Below are positions 19,109-28,022 of a DNA stretch of 64,000 bases, in pieces. The stretch lies in contig CAIRLC010000017.1 in NCBI GenBank assembly GCA_903879335.1, positions 124,001-188,000 of the forward strand, written 5' to 3'. Origin of the DNA: an uncultured Pseudomonadota bacterium (lineage in GTDB: Bacteria > Pseudomonadota > Gammaproteobacteria > Steroidobacterales > Steroidobacteraceae). Each line of letters opens with the position of its first letter. Position 1 is the first letter of the stretch. The position numbers and the translations under genes are program-made. Below the pieces are notes generated by a model. That model searched no databases. It had not been told where the DNA came from and saw only the letters and a program-made list of their open reading frames with translations.

Positions 19109-19697
19109 TTCTCCAGCGAATTCGACCCAAGGGCAGCCAAACAGCCCCCCGGAACTGCGCATGAGATTCGCACGTTAGCGCCTCCGCCGCAGTACTGTTT
19201 TTCTACCAGAAATGAAATTTTTTATGCCCTAGACAGCCATCGCCCTCTCCCCGAACGTCCAGTACAGGCACCCAGACGAGCAAGATGAGGCCAATGCGCC
19301 ACTTGCGCGGGTCCGCAACGCCACCGGGACCTAAGACTGTCTAGCGTTTTGATTCGCGCAATGGCCGATCAAGATCAACCCTGAAGGATTCATCTGATTA
19401 TAACGGCGTTGATAACTATGCAATCGTTTGCAATTAGACAGCACTTAGACAGCCCTCAATAACAAATTTGACCGAATGGTCAATCAATTTAAACCTGAGC
19501 TGTTGCCTAAGCGCAACTTCACAAAACACATGAAAATGCTGTAGGTTACGCGCAGGATCATCCGGGCTTACCGATGGTCTTTTGTTTTGTTGCAACGAAC
19601 TGAGTCGCGAAGTGCTTGCACTTTCGAACCACAACAATCGGGACGGGGCTCACCGATTTGTTGAACGATTGAGCCACATAGAGAAGAGGGGAATCGC
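19109..19697. other. 589-bp divergent intergenic region
   Basis: No gene recognised. AT-rich compared with its surroundings; must hold the promoters of the mttB-like gene and the TonB receptor. It contains four copies of a TAGACAG core (about 19230, inverted at 19336-19344, and 19434 and 19445 in direct repeat), a TGAAATTTTTT stretch at 19213-19223 shared with the XRE/ADH promoter, and a small palindrome AAGTGC-TT-GCACTT at 19610-19623. Confidence 0.6.
19434..19453 (+). repeat. Tandem TTAGACAGC direct repeat upstream of TonB receptor
   Basis: TTAGACAGC occurs at 19434-19442 and again at 19445-19453, an 11-bp period that places both copies on the same DNA face. CTAGACAGC occurs at 19229-19237 and an inverted CTAGACAGT at 19336-19344. 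Candidate regulator-binding array. Confidence 0.5.
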
Positions 19698-22316
19698 TTG
19701 AAACTCAATACCAAGCTGACCTACGCGGTCATGGCGGCACTCAGTGCCGGCACCGGCTCCGTAGCTTTTGCCGCAACGGCGGACGAATCCAAGGCTTCGA
19801 GCCTTGAAATCGCAGACGTCGTCGTCACCGCGCAGCGTCGTTCGGAAAATATCCAGAATGTGCCTATCAGCATCCAGGCGCTCACGGGCGAAACGCTGAA
19901 TGAACTGAAGGTCACCACGATCGACGAGTTCGTGAAGTACCTGCCTAGCGTCTCGACCGCAACCCTCGGCCCAGGCCAAGGCAACATTTATATGCGTGGT
20001 CTCAGCGTCGGCGCACTCGGTACGCAAGGTTCGGGCTCGGTCGGCGCATGGCCGAACGTGGCGGTCTACCTTGACGACCAGTCGACCCAGATCCCTGGCC
20101 GCAACCTTGACGTGTACGCTGCTGACCTCGAGCGCATCGAAGTGCTCGAAGGCCCACAGGGCACCCTGTTCGGCGCCGGCGCCGAAGCAGGCGTGCTGCG
20201 CTACATCACGAACAAGCCAAAGCTTGGCGTGACCGAAGGTTCGTTCAATGCAGGCTTCGACACCACGGCACACGGCTCGCAGAGCGCGAAAGCCGAGGGC
20301 ATGATCAACCTGCCGCTCAGCGACAACCTTGCTGTTCGCGCGGTGATCTATAGCGACTCGCGTGGCGGTTATATTGATAACGTACCGTCGACCTTCACCC
20401 GTCGCGGCACCGATCTTGGTTTTGCCTTCCGTACTGGCGGTCGCGTACCGACCGATAGCGTTGTTGCAGACAACTACAACATCGCCGGCAAGGACATCAA
20501 CCCGGTGAATTACAAGGGCCTCCGCGTTGGCATTGACTACAAGATCAATGACGACTGGAACGTTCTGTTGACTCAGAGCTATCAGGATATGCACGCGTCG
20601 GGCGTGTTCTATCAGATGCCTGTCGGCTCGGAAGGTCAGCATCTGAACCCGTTGGAAGTGACGACGTTCAACAACGGCACCACGACGGACAAGTTCTCGA
20701 ACACTGCCTTGACGGTAAACGGCAAAGTGGGATCGTTGGATGCGGTGTACACGGGCGCCTACTTGGTCCGTGACTCCTTCCAGATTCAGGACTACACCAA
20801 CTACGCGCGTGGCGTTTGGGGCACCTATTACCAGTGCACCGGCTACTCGGGTAGCTCGGTGAACAAGTGCTACACGCCATCGAGCGTATGGCGCGACACC
20901 ACCCATAACGTCAACCAGAGCCACGAATTCCGCCTCAGCACACCAACCGATTGGACGGTGAGCGGCGTGGCCGGCGTGTTCTGGGAGCAGCGCAAGCTGA
21001 ACGACGATACCGAGTGGCAGTACAAGTCGGTACCAGAGTGCTCGACTGGCGGTCCGTCGAGCTGCTTCCTGTCGCTGAATGCGACAGCGAGCGGCAAGTT
21101 CACGAATGCCTCCATGAACGACATGGGCCAGCGCCTGTCGAACGTCGGCTTTGTGGATGACTTCCAGCGCACCTACACGCAGAAGGCGGCGTTCGCGTCG
21201 GCCGACTGGCACATCAACAGTGCCTTGACCCTGACCGTCGGCACCCGCTACTACAACATCAACAACGAGATGTTGGGTGGCAACATGGGCAGCTTCTTCT
21301 GCAAGGTCTACGGCACCGGCGAAACCGGCCCATGCACCGGGGCACTTTATGGCTACGGACTCAAGGCGCCATACGGCACCAACCTGAATGATCAGGATCC
21401 GCACAGCCAGAAGTCGTCGGGCTTCAAGAGCCGCGCCAACTTGAGCTGGCACGTCACCGACAAGACCCTGTTGTACGCAACCTGGTCGCAAGGCTACCGT
21501 CCAGGCGGTTTCAACCGCGGTTCGGGCTGCCACCTGCCGGGCACCGACGGAAAGAACCAGTGGTGCTCGCCGAAGCAGTACGAGTCGGATACGCTCGTGA
21601 ACAAGGAGTTGGGTTGGAAGACCTCGTTCATGAACAACCGCGTCCAATTCAATGGCGCGGTCTACCAGGAAGACTGGAAGAACGTTCAGACCGGTATCTT
21701 CGCACCGCAGCTTGGCCTCGGTAACCTCACCCTCGGGCTGAATGGTCCGGACTACCGCGTCAAGGGCGTTGAAATGAGCTTGATCGCACGTGTGGCCGCT
21801 GGCCTCACCGTGCAGGGCTCGGCCTCGTACAACAAGTCGGAACTCGTGAACTCGCCGCAGTTGCCTTGCAACGGCCCGAGCAGCGATTGCGCAGCCGGTG
21901 GTTCGGTTGCGACAGCGACGGTTGGCGGCAACATCGTGTCGGTCGTCGACGTGTTCGGCTCACAGGGCGGTGGCCTTGCGAACTCGCCGAAACTGCAGGC
22001 GAACTTGCGCGCACGTTACGACTGGTCGTCGAACAATCGTGACTACTACTGGCAGTTTGGCTTCGCTCACCAGGGCGCGTCCTTCTCGTCAGCGACGACG
22101 GTCAACCGCTATGAGATGCCAGCCTGGACCCAATTTGACGCCTCGGCCGGCGTCACGAAGGGCCCATGGACGGTTGAGCTCGTAGGATCGAACCTGACCG
22201 ATATCAATAAGAGCATCTTCACATCAGCGGCTCAGTTCATTGTTGCCGAAGTGCCTCAGCGTCCACGTACGCTCGGCGTTCGTTTCGGTTACAAGTTCGT
22301 CGGAACCGGCGAGTAA
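19698..22316 (+). CDS. TonB-dependent outer-membrane receptor
   Basis: 872 residues, with a signal peptide (KLTYAVMAALSAGTGSVAFAA), a TonB-box-like segment (EIADVVVTAQRR, about 37-48), a plug domain (VPISIQALTG, TIDEFVKYLPSVS, NIYMRGLS, ERIEVLEGPQGTLFGAGAEAGVLRYITNKP) and a long beta-barrel ending PRTLGVRFGYKF with a C-terminal aromatic-type strand. It imports a bulky or scarce solute across the outer membrane using TonB energy. The start is TTG 19698 behind AGAGGGG; no ATG fits the signal peptide. The gene has its own terminator, so it is transcribed apart from the sulfotransferases that follow. Substrate not predictable; context suggests a methylated or sulfated compound, which is only inference. 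Confidence 0.93.
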   Translation: MKLNTKLTYAVMAALSAGTGSVAFAATADESKASSLEIADVVVTAQRRSENIQNVPISIQALTGETLNELKVTTIDEFVKYLPSVSTATLGPGQGNIYMRGLSVGALGTQGSGSVGAWPNVAVYLDDQSTQIPGRNLDVYAADLERIEVLEGPQGTLFGAGAEAGVLRYITNKPKLGVTEGSFNAGFDTTAHGSQSAKAEGMINLPLSDNLAVRAVIYSDSRGGYIDNVPSTFTRRGTDLGFAFRTGGRVPTDSVVADNYNIAGKDINPVNYKGLRVGIDYKINDDWNVLLTQSYQDMHASGVFYQMPVGSEGQHLNPLEVTTFNNGTTTDKFSNTALTVNGKVGSLDAVYTGAYLVRDSFQIQDYTNYARGVWGTYYQCTGYSGSSVNKCYTPSSVWRDTTHNVNQSHEFRLSTPTDWTVSGVAGVFWEQRKLNDDTEWQYKSVPECSTGGPSSCFLSLNATASGKFTNASMNDMGQRLSNVGFVDDFQRTYTQKAAFASADWHINSALTLTVGTRYYNINNEMLGGNMGSFFCKVYGTGETGPCTGALYGYGLKAPYGTNLNDQDPHSQKSSGFKSRANLSWHVTDKTLLYATWSQGYRPGGFNRGSGCHLPGTDGKNQWCSPKQYESDTLVNKELGWKTSFMNNRVQFNGAVYQEDWKNVQTGIFAPQLGLGNLTLGLNGPDYRVKGVEMSLIARVAAGLTVQGSASYNKSELVNSPQLPCNGPSSDCAAGGSVATATVGGNIVSVVDVFGSQGGGLANSPKLQANLRARYDWSSNNRDYYWQFGFAHQGASFSSATTVNRYEMPAWTQFDASAGVTKGPWTVELVGSNLTDINKSIFTSAAQFIVAEVPQRPRTLGVRFGYKFVGTGE

Positions 22317-22365
22317 GAGCAGTTAGAATCGCTGGCGGACCTCAACGGTCTGCCAGCACTTTTAG

Positions 22366-22395
22366 AATGGCGGGCATTGTCCCGCCATTTTTTTT
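22366..22395 (+). terminator. Rho-independent terminator after TonB receptor
   Basis: 9-bp stem AATGGCGGG / CCCGCCATT (22366-22374 and 22381-22389), 6-base loop, with eight T residues at 22388-22395. It lies 50 bases past the receptor stop. Confidence 0.9.
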
Positions 22396-22415
22396 GAGTC
22401 CGATTTGGGGGAAAG

Positions 22416-24428
22416 ATGGACCCAGCCTCGCAGCCATCGACAACTATTGATTTACAAACCACGCTCGACACTTTGCGAGCGCTGCTAGCCCAAGGGAAGT
22501 TCGCCGCCGTACTGGAAGGTTTAGTCGAGCCGCGTGCCATGCACCCCCAAAGCCGCGACGTGCTGTACTTGAGCGCTGTGGCACACCGCATGTTGCGACA
22601 GATACCCGAAGCACTGACTGATCTGCAGTCCCTTGAGGCCTACCACCCAACGTACTCGCGAACATTCCAAGAACGCGGTCACTGCCACATCTTCTTGCGT
22701 AATGCCGAGGAAGCAATTAAAGCATTTGAAAAAGCGGTCCAGCTAAATCCCGCTTTGCCGGCGAGTTGGAACTCGCTTCAGATGCTGTATCGGATCGTGG
22801 GGCGTCACGATGAATCGTCAGTGGCCGAACAGCACGCAAAAAAATTAGAGCAACTGCCGCCCGCCGTAACCACGGCACGCAGCATGGTGGCTGACGGGGA
22901 ACTGGCGCAAGCCGAACTACTGATACGACCTTATTTGGCTCAATACCCAAACGACGTCGAGGCACTGCGCATTCTGGCGACAATCGCCCGCGACAATGAA
23001 TTTACAGCGGATGCTGAGGCTATCTACTTACGCATCCTTGAGTTAGCGCCCGACTACCACCCGGCCAGATACGACTATGCGCTAACCTTAGTTGACCTGC
23101 ATAAACACAAAGCCGCTCGCAAGGAAATTGAGTTTCTTTTGCAGAATGAGCCGAACAATCAAGGCGCTCATGTCACCCATGCCAGCATTTTGCTTGCTCT
23201 TGGCGAGGTTGACGCTGCTATCAATGGCTACCAAGCATGCATCGAACGGATGCCGTCGGACCCCGAGCTGCGACAGTCTCTTGGGCACGCCTATAAGACC
23301 AATGGGCGACAGTCCGATGCAATTGAGTGTTATCGGAACGCAGCGGAACTACGCGTCGGCTTTGGCGAGGCATTTTGGAGTCTGGCTAATTTAAAGACCT
23401 ATCGGTTTACTGACGCCGAAATCAAATCCATGCGCGAACGTGAAGCCGATCCGAGCCGTCAACTCGTTGATCGTTATCATTTATGCTTTGCGCTAGGCAA
23501 AGGACTGGAGGATCGCGGCGAATACGACGAATCTTTTTCTTACTACGCGCGCGGCAACGCGTTAAAGAAGGCGGAAGTCCGATACCGGGCTGACATGCAG
23601 GAAACTGCAGCGCGTCGCCAGCAGGAAATCTGTACACCTGAATTTTTTGACGAACGGCGTAGTTGGGGCGACAAAAGTTCCGCTCCGATTCTCATCGTCG
23701 GACTCCCCCGCGCGGGTTCAACTCTTCTTGAACAAATCCTTGCGTCCCACTCTCAAGTTGAGGGGACTATGGAACTCGCGAATATTCCTCGACTCGTTGG
23801 CTCCCTTGGCGGCCATGACCGATCAAGCGAAACGCGATATCCAGGAGTGCTCACTGAATTAACCGAAGAACAATGCGTTTCATTCGGCCGTCAGTACCTT
23901 CAAGAGACGATGGATTATCGGACCGGAAAGCCATACTTCATCGATAAGATGCCGAACAATTTCCGCAATATCGCGCTGATACAGCTCATGCTCCCCAACG
24001 CGCGAATCATAGACGCCCGTCGTGATGCCATGGATTGCTCCTTTTCAAATTTCAAACAACTCTACGCATCGGGGCATCAATTCGCTTACAGCCTGAGCGA
24101 TATCGGAAGGTATTACCGAACGTATGTTCAGATGATGGATCATTGGGAAAAGACACTGCCGGGCAGAGTTTTGCGAGTTCATCACGAGGATGTGTTGGAA
24201 GACTTGGAGGGCAGCGTTCGCCGAATACTGGATTATTGCGGGCTTCCATTTGAATCCGCCTGTGTTGAGTTTCACAAAACTCAGCGACGCGTCCATACAG
24301 CCAGTTCTGAGCAAGTTAGACGCCCCATCAATCGCGATGGTGTTATGCAGTGGAAGCCTTTTGAACCATGGCTTGAGGAATTGAAGCAAACCCTCGGGCC
24401 TTTGGCTGAATCAGAAGTCCCCGAATGA
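22416..24428 (+). CDS. TPR-repeat sulfotransferase, copy 1
   Basis: 670 residues: about 400 residues of tetratricopeptide repeats (for example AFEKAVQLNPALPASWNSL, YLRILELAPDYHPARYDYA, AIECYRNAAELRVGFGEAFWSLANLKTYRF) followed by a PAPS-dependent sulfotransferase domain. The 5'-phosphosulfate loop is GLPRAGSTLLEQIL (from about residue 429) and the 3'-phosphate segment is DARRDAMDCSFSNFKQLY; EQVRRPINRDG is the family C-terminus. It would transfer sulfate to a hydroxyl or amine acceptor, with TPRs binding partners or substrate. ATG 22416 follows GGGGGAAAG directly after the receptor's terminator. It is a tandem paralogue of the next gene, and its codons look more AT-rich by eye. Confidence 0.9.
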   Translation: MDPASQPSTTIDLQTTLDTLRALLAQGKFAAVLEGLVEPRAMHPQSRDVLYLSAVAHRMLRQIPEALTDLQSLEAYHPTYSRTFQERGHCHIFLRNAEEAIKAFEKAVQLNPALPASWNSLQMLYRIVGRHDESSVAEQHAKKLEQLPPAVTTARSMVADGELAQAELLIRPYLAQYPNDVEALRILATIARDNEFTADAEAIYLRILELAPDYHPARYDYALTLVDLHKHKAARKEIEFLLQNEPNNQGAHVTHASILLALGEVDAAINGYQACIERMPSDPELRQSLGHAYKTNGRQSDAIECYRNAAELRVGFGEAFWSLANLKTYRFTDAEIKSMREREADPSRQLVDRYHLCFALGKGLEDRGEYDESFSYYARGNALKKAEVRYRADMQETAARRQQEICTPEFFDERRSWGDKSSAPILIVGLPRAGSTLLEQILASHSQVEGTMELANIPRLVGSLGGHDRSSETRYPGVLTELTEEQCVSFGRQYLQETMDYRTGKPYFIDKMPNNFRNIALIQLMLPNARIIDARRDAMDCSFSNFKQLYASGHQFAYSLSDIGRYYRTYVQMMDHWEKTLPGRVLRVHHEDVLEDLEGSVRRILDYCGLPFESACVEFHKTQRRVHTASSEQVRRPINRDGVMQWKPFEPWLEELKQTLGPLAESEVPE

Positions 24429-24486
24429 GCTTTTTCAAGGCAAAACTCGTTCATTCGATAAGTTCCAGCTTATGCGTGGTGGATCC

Positions 24487-26493
24487 ATGACCGTAAACGA
24501 TCCTGATACGCTGAATAAAACCTCAGTGATCGAACAGAAGGTCCACGATCTTCAGGTTTTGATTCAGTCTGGTCAGTACGAGTTAGCCTTAAAGTCGGCG
24601 GACGCACTGCGCACAGAAGTGCCGGACAACCGCGATGTCGCTTACATGCGCGCGGTCGCACTACGGTATCTGAATCGAATTGCTGAAGCCCTGGCTGCTT
24701 TGGCAGAGCTCGAGAAGAAAAACCCCGGGTTCAGCCGCTTATATCAAGAGCAGGGCCATTGCTATGTCGCATTGCGTGATGCGCCAAAAGCCATCGACGC
24801 GTACCAGAAAGCTGTGCATCGTAATCCGGCCTTACCAGCGGCGTGGAGCCGACTGGTGACGCTCTATCGGATGACGGGGGATGAAGCGAGCGCACGCACC
24901 GCGCAACAGCATGTCGATATCACTTCAAAGATGCACTCCGCGATCATTACCGCCACCGGGCTACTGAGCGACGGCGATGTATCGCAGGCGGAGAAGATCA
25001 TCCGCCCTTATTTGCTGCAAAACCCCCAAGACGTCGAAGCCATGCGCATCCTGGCGCGCATCGCCTTGGAATTCGACGTGCTGCACGATGCCGACTTTTT
25101 ACTCGAGGCCGTCATTGAACTGGCGCCAGACTATCGCGCCGCCCGTTACGACTACGCGCGCGCCTTGCTGCGCCGTCACCGTCATCAGGTGGCGCTCGAG
25201 CAGCTGAACATTCTGTTGAAAGCAGAGCCTGAAAATCGCATGTACAAGACCACCTACGCCACGACGTGGGTTGGTCTCGGTGATCACGAAATGGCCCTGA
25301 AGCTTTACCGGGAACTGCTGGATGGGGCACCGAATGCAGCCGATCTACACTTGTCGATTGCGCATACGTTAAAGACTCTGGGTCGAACAGACGAGTCCAT
25401 TGAAGAATATCGCCGCGCCGCCGATGCGCGACCGCATTTCGGAGACGCCTTCTGGAGCCTTGCAAACCTGAAGACCTACCGGTTCACGAGCGAGGAAATC
25501 GATCGGATGATCGCCTCCGAGGCGAACCCAGACATTGACCTCTTAGACCGATACCACATGTGTTTTGCGCTCGGCAAAGCACTGGAAGATCGCGGCGATT
25601 ACGCCCGCTCATTTGAGTATTACGAGCGCGGCAACGCCTTGAAAAAGTCAGACAGTCCGTTCATGCCGGAGTTGGTGGAAAAAAACACCGCCGAGCAAAA
25701 ACAGGTCTGCACGCCTGAATTTTTTAGCGCTCGCCAAGGCTGGGGGTGCCCAGATCCAGCGCCTATTTTTGTGGTCGGCCTGCCGCGGTCGGGCTCAACG
25801 CTACTGGAGCAGATCCTCGCGTCCCACTCGCAGGTAGAAGGCACCATGGAGCTTTCGGATATCGCCACCGCGGTGGTCGACCTTGAAGGTCATAACCGTG
25901 ATGCCGACAACCGTCGCTACCCGCGTGTCTTAACCGAACTGTCCGCCATCGACTATCAGCGCATCGGCGAAAAATATATCAACGACACGCGTGTCTATCG
26001 AACCGACAAGCCTTTTTTCATCGATAAGATGCCGAATAACTTCCGGCACATCGGCTTGATCCACCTGATTCTTCCGAACGCCAAAATTATCGACGCGCGC
26101 CGTGAGCCGATGGCCTGCTGCTTCTCGAATTTCAAACAGCTGTTTGCGGCCGGGCAAGAGTTCACGTACTCGATTGAAGACATTTCACGGTACTACCGCA
26201 CCTACGTGGAGCTCATGGAGCATTGGGACGCCGTGTTGCCGGGCCGCGTGCTGCGAATTCAGCACGAGGAAGTGGTCGACGACCTCGAGGCCAACGTTCG
26301 GCGCATCCTCAACTATTGTGGCTTGCCTTTTGAAGAAGCGTGCCTGGAGTTTCATAAAACCAAGCGCAGTGTACGCACGGCGAGCTCCGAGCAAGTACGC
26401 CGCCCGATCTTCCGCGATGGTCTTGATCAATGGCGCCATTTCGAGCCTTGGCTCGGCCCATTGAAAGCCGCTTTGGGAGATTTGGTACCGTGA
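24487..26493 (+). CDS. TPR-repeat sulfotransferase, copy 2
   Basis: 668 residues with the same plan as the preceding gene: N-terminal TPR array (AIDAYQKAVHRNPALPAAW, LLEAVIELAPDYRAARYDYARALL) then a sulfotransferase domain with GLPRSGSTLLEQILASHSQ (from about residue 431), DARREPMACCFSNFKQLF and EQVRRPIFRDG. Similarity to copy 1 over the whole length indicates a local duplication. ATG 24487 is taken because GGTGG precedes it; ATG 24472 is five codons upstream with a poorer site. Its TGA overlaps the GTG start of the next gene (mttB-like), so both are translated together. Acceptor substrate unknown. Confidence 0.9.
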   Translation: MTVNDPDTLNKTSVIEQKVHDLQVLIQSGQYELALKSADALRTEVPDNRDVAYMRAVALRYLNRIAEALAALAELEKKNPGFSRLYQEQGHCYVALRDAPKAIDAYQKAVHRNPALPAAWSRLVTLYRMTGDEASARTAQQHVDITSKMHSAIITATGLLSDGDVSQAEKIIRPYLLQNPQDVEAMRILARIALEFDVLHDADFLLEAVIELAPDYRAARYDYARALLRRHRHQVALEQLNILLKAEPENRMYKTTYATTWVGLGDHEMALKLYRELLDGAPNAADLHLSIAHTLKTLGRTDESIEEYRRAADARPHFGDAFWSLANLKTYRFTSEEIDRMIASEANPDIDLLDRYHMCFALGKALEDRGDYARSFEYYERGNALKKSDSPFMPELVEKNTAEQKQVCTPEFFSARQGWGCPDPAPIFVVGLPRSGSTLLEQILASHSQVEGTMELSDIATAVVDLEGHNRDADNRRYPRVLTELSAIDYQRIGEKYINDTRVYRTDKPFFIDKMPNNFRHIGLIHLILPNAKIIDARREPMACCFSNFKQLFAAGQEFTYSIEDISRYYRTYVELMEHWDAVLPGRVLRIQHEEVVDDLEANVRRILNYCGLPFEEACLEFHKTKRSVRTASSEQVRRPIFRDGLDQWRHFEPWLGPLKAALGDLVP

Positions 26494-28022
26494 CCGAGCG
26501 CCGCCCGGGTCCGCGCCGGCGCGATGAGGCTCGCGCCCGCCAGCCGAGTCCAGCCTCGGCGACCGCGCTTGGGGCGCTGCGCCCGGCCGGCCCACCGCTC
26601 GAAGTGCTCTCGACTGAGCAGGTTGAACGCATCGTACTCACCGCTTATCGCGTCCTTGAAGAACTCGGTCTAGAGATCCGCAGCCCGCGCGCTCGCGCCA
26701 TTTACGCGAGCGCTGGCGCGTTGGTAGATGACGAGACCGGGATCGTGCGTTTGGGTCGAGATCTGATCGAGGCGCAATTGGGCACCGCGCCTGCGTCCTT
26801 TGTCCTGCACGCCCGCAATGCGTCGCGACATTTGCAGGTCGGCGGGAACGCCGTCAACTTCGGTCCGGTCCATGGGGCGCCGAATATTCGTGATGGCCGT
26901 GATGGACGCCGTTACGGCAATCTCGAAGCGTTTCGCAACATCCTGCGGTTGACCCACGCGTTGGGAGTTACCCAGTGGCAAGGCGGTATCGTCGTAGAGC
27001 CAACCGATGAACCGGTGGCTACCCGTCATCTGGATGCCTATCTCGCCCACATCGAGTGTTCAGACATAGTCTGGGCGGCCCGCGGCGTCGGCCGCGAGCA
27101 GGCGGAAGACGCCCTCGCCCTCTCCGCCATCGAACACGGCTGCAGCCTCGAGGGGCTCGCCGAGCGGCCGACGCTGATGACGGTCACGAACGTCAATTCG
27201 CCGCGTCGAGTGGACGAAGAGATTCTCGACAACATCATCACGATGGCCACGCACGGCCAATGCGTGGTCATCACGCCGTTCACGCTGATGGGAGCGATGG
27301 CCCCGGTGACCTTGGCCGGTGCCTTGGCGCAGCAGACGGCAGAAGCACTGGGAATTGTTGCCCTGTGCCAACTGGTACGTCCCGGCGCGCCGTGCGTGCT
27401 CGGCGGCTTCACCTCGAATGTGGACATGAAATCCGGATCGCCCGCTTTTGGCACACCGGAATACGTACAGGGCGTGATCGCCAGCGCACAAATCGGCCGC
27501 CGCTTGGCTCTACCTGTGCGCACCAGTGCCGTGAATGCCTCGCCCTGCGTCGATGCGCAGTCGACCTATGAAACGGCCTTCGCGCTGCAGGCGGCGATCC
27601 TCTCTCACAGCCATCTCGTCAGTCATGCGGCCGGATGGCTCGAGGGCGGTCTGTCTGCGTGCTACGAAAAGATCATCGTCGATGCGGAACTGATCCGGCA
27701 TTGGGCCGGGATCCTGCGGCCGGTCGAATTTACGGAGGATGACCTCGGCTTTGAGGCCATACGGGACGTACCGCCGGGCGGACATCATTTTGGAACTGCA
27801 CACACGCTGGCCCGCTATCAGAAGGCGTTTTATCAGCCGTTGTTGTCGGACTGGTCGAGTTACGAGGCGTGGACGCAGGCGGGTTCCCGTGACGCGACCC
27901 AGCGTGCGACGCAGATTTGGCAACGTGTGCTCGACGACTATAAAGCGCCGGCCTTAGACCCGGCCGTGCACGAAGCCGTCACGGACTATGTCATTCGCCG
28001 CAAAGCAGAGCGGCGGCCATGA
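26490..28022 (+). CDS. Trimethylamine methyltransferase (MttB) family protein, copy 2
   Basis: 510 residues of the MttB superfamily. It shares with the copy at 17540-19108 the Arg-rich leader, the LTAYRVLEELGLEIRSPRARAIYASAGALVDD-type N-terminal region (here VLEELGLEIRSP), the GGNAVNFGPVHGAPNI core, FTLMGAMAPVTLAGALAQQTAEAL and GGFTSNVDMKSGSPAFGTPE. There is no internal stop, so no pyrrolysine. The sequence is diverged enough from copy 1 to suggest another methyl donor. The start is GTG 26490 in a GTGA overlap with the sulfotransferase stop; longer in-frame openings lie inside that gene. Its stop overlaps the next start by ATGA. No corrinoid protein or activase is in the operon. Confidence 0.88.
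   Translation: MTERRPGPRRRDEARARQPSPASATALGALRPAGPPLEVLSTEQVERIVLTAYRVLEELGLEIRSPRARAIYASAGALVDDETGIVRLGRDLIEAQLGTAPASFVLHARNASRHLQVGGNAVNFGPVHGAPNIRDGRDGRRYGNLEAFRNILRLTHALGVTQWQGGIVVEPTDEPVATRHLDAYLAHIECSDIVWAARGVGREQAEDALALSAIEHGCSLEGLAERPTLMTVTNVNSPRRVDEEILDNIITMATHGQCVVITPFTLMGAMAPVTLAGALAQQTAEALGIVALCQLVRPGAPCVLGGFTSNVDMKSGSPAFGTPEYVQGVIASAQIGRRLALPVRTSAVNASPCVDAQSTYETAFALQAAILSHSHLVSHAAGWLEGGLSACYEKIIVDAELIRHWAGILRPVEFTEDDLGFEAIRDVPPGGHHFGTAHTLARYQKAFYQPLLSDWSSYEAWTQAGSRDATQRATQIWQRVLDDYKAPALDPAVHEAVTDYVIRRKAERRP

Noticed and set aside
19650-21647. Long open frame (665 codons) on the minus strand
   Set aside because: Antisense shadow of the TonB receptor; no family motifs, no ribosome site, and the plus-strand frame is unmistakable.
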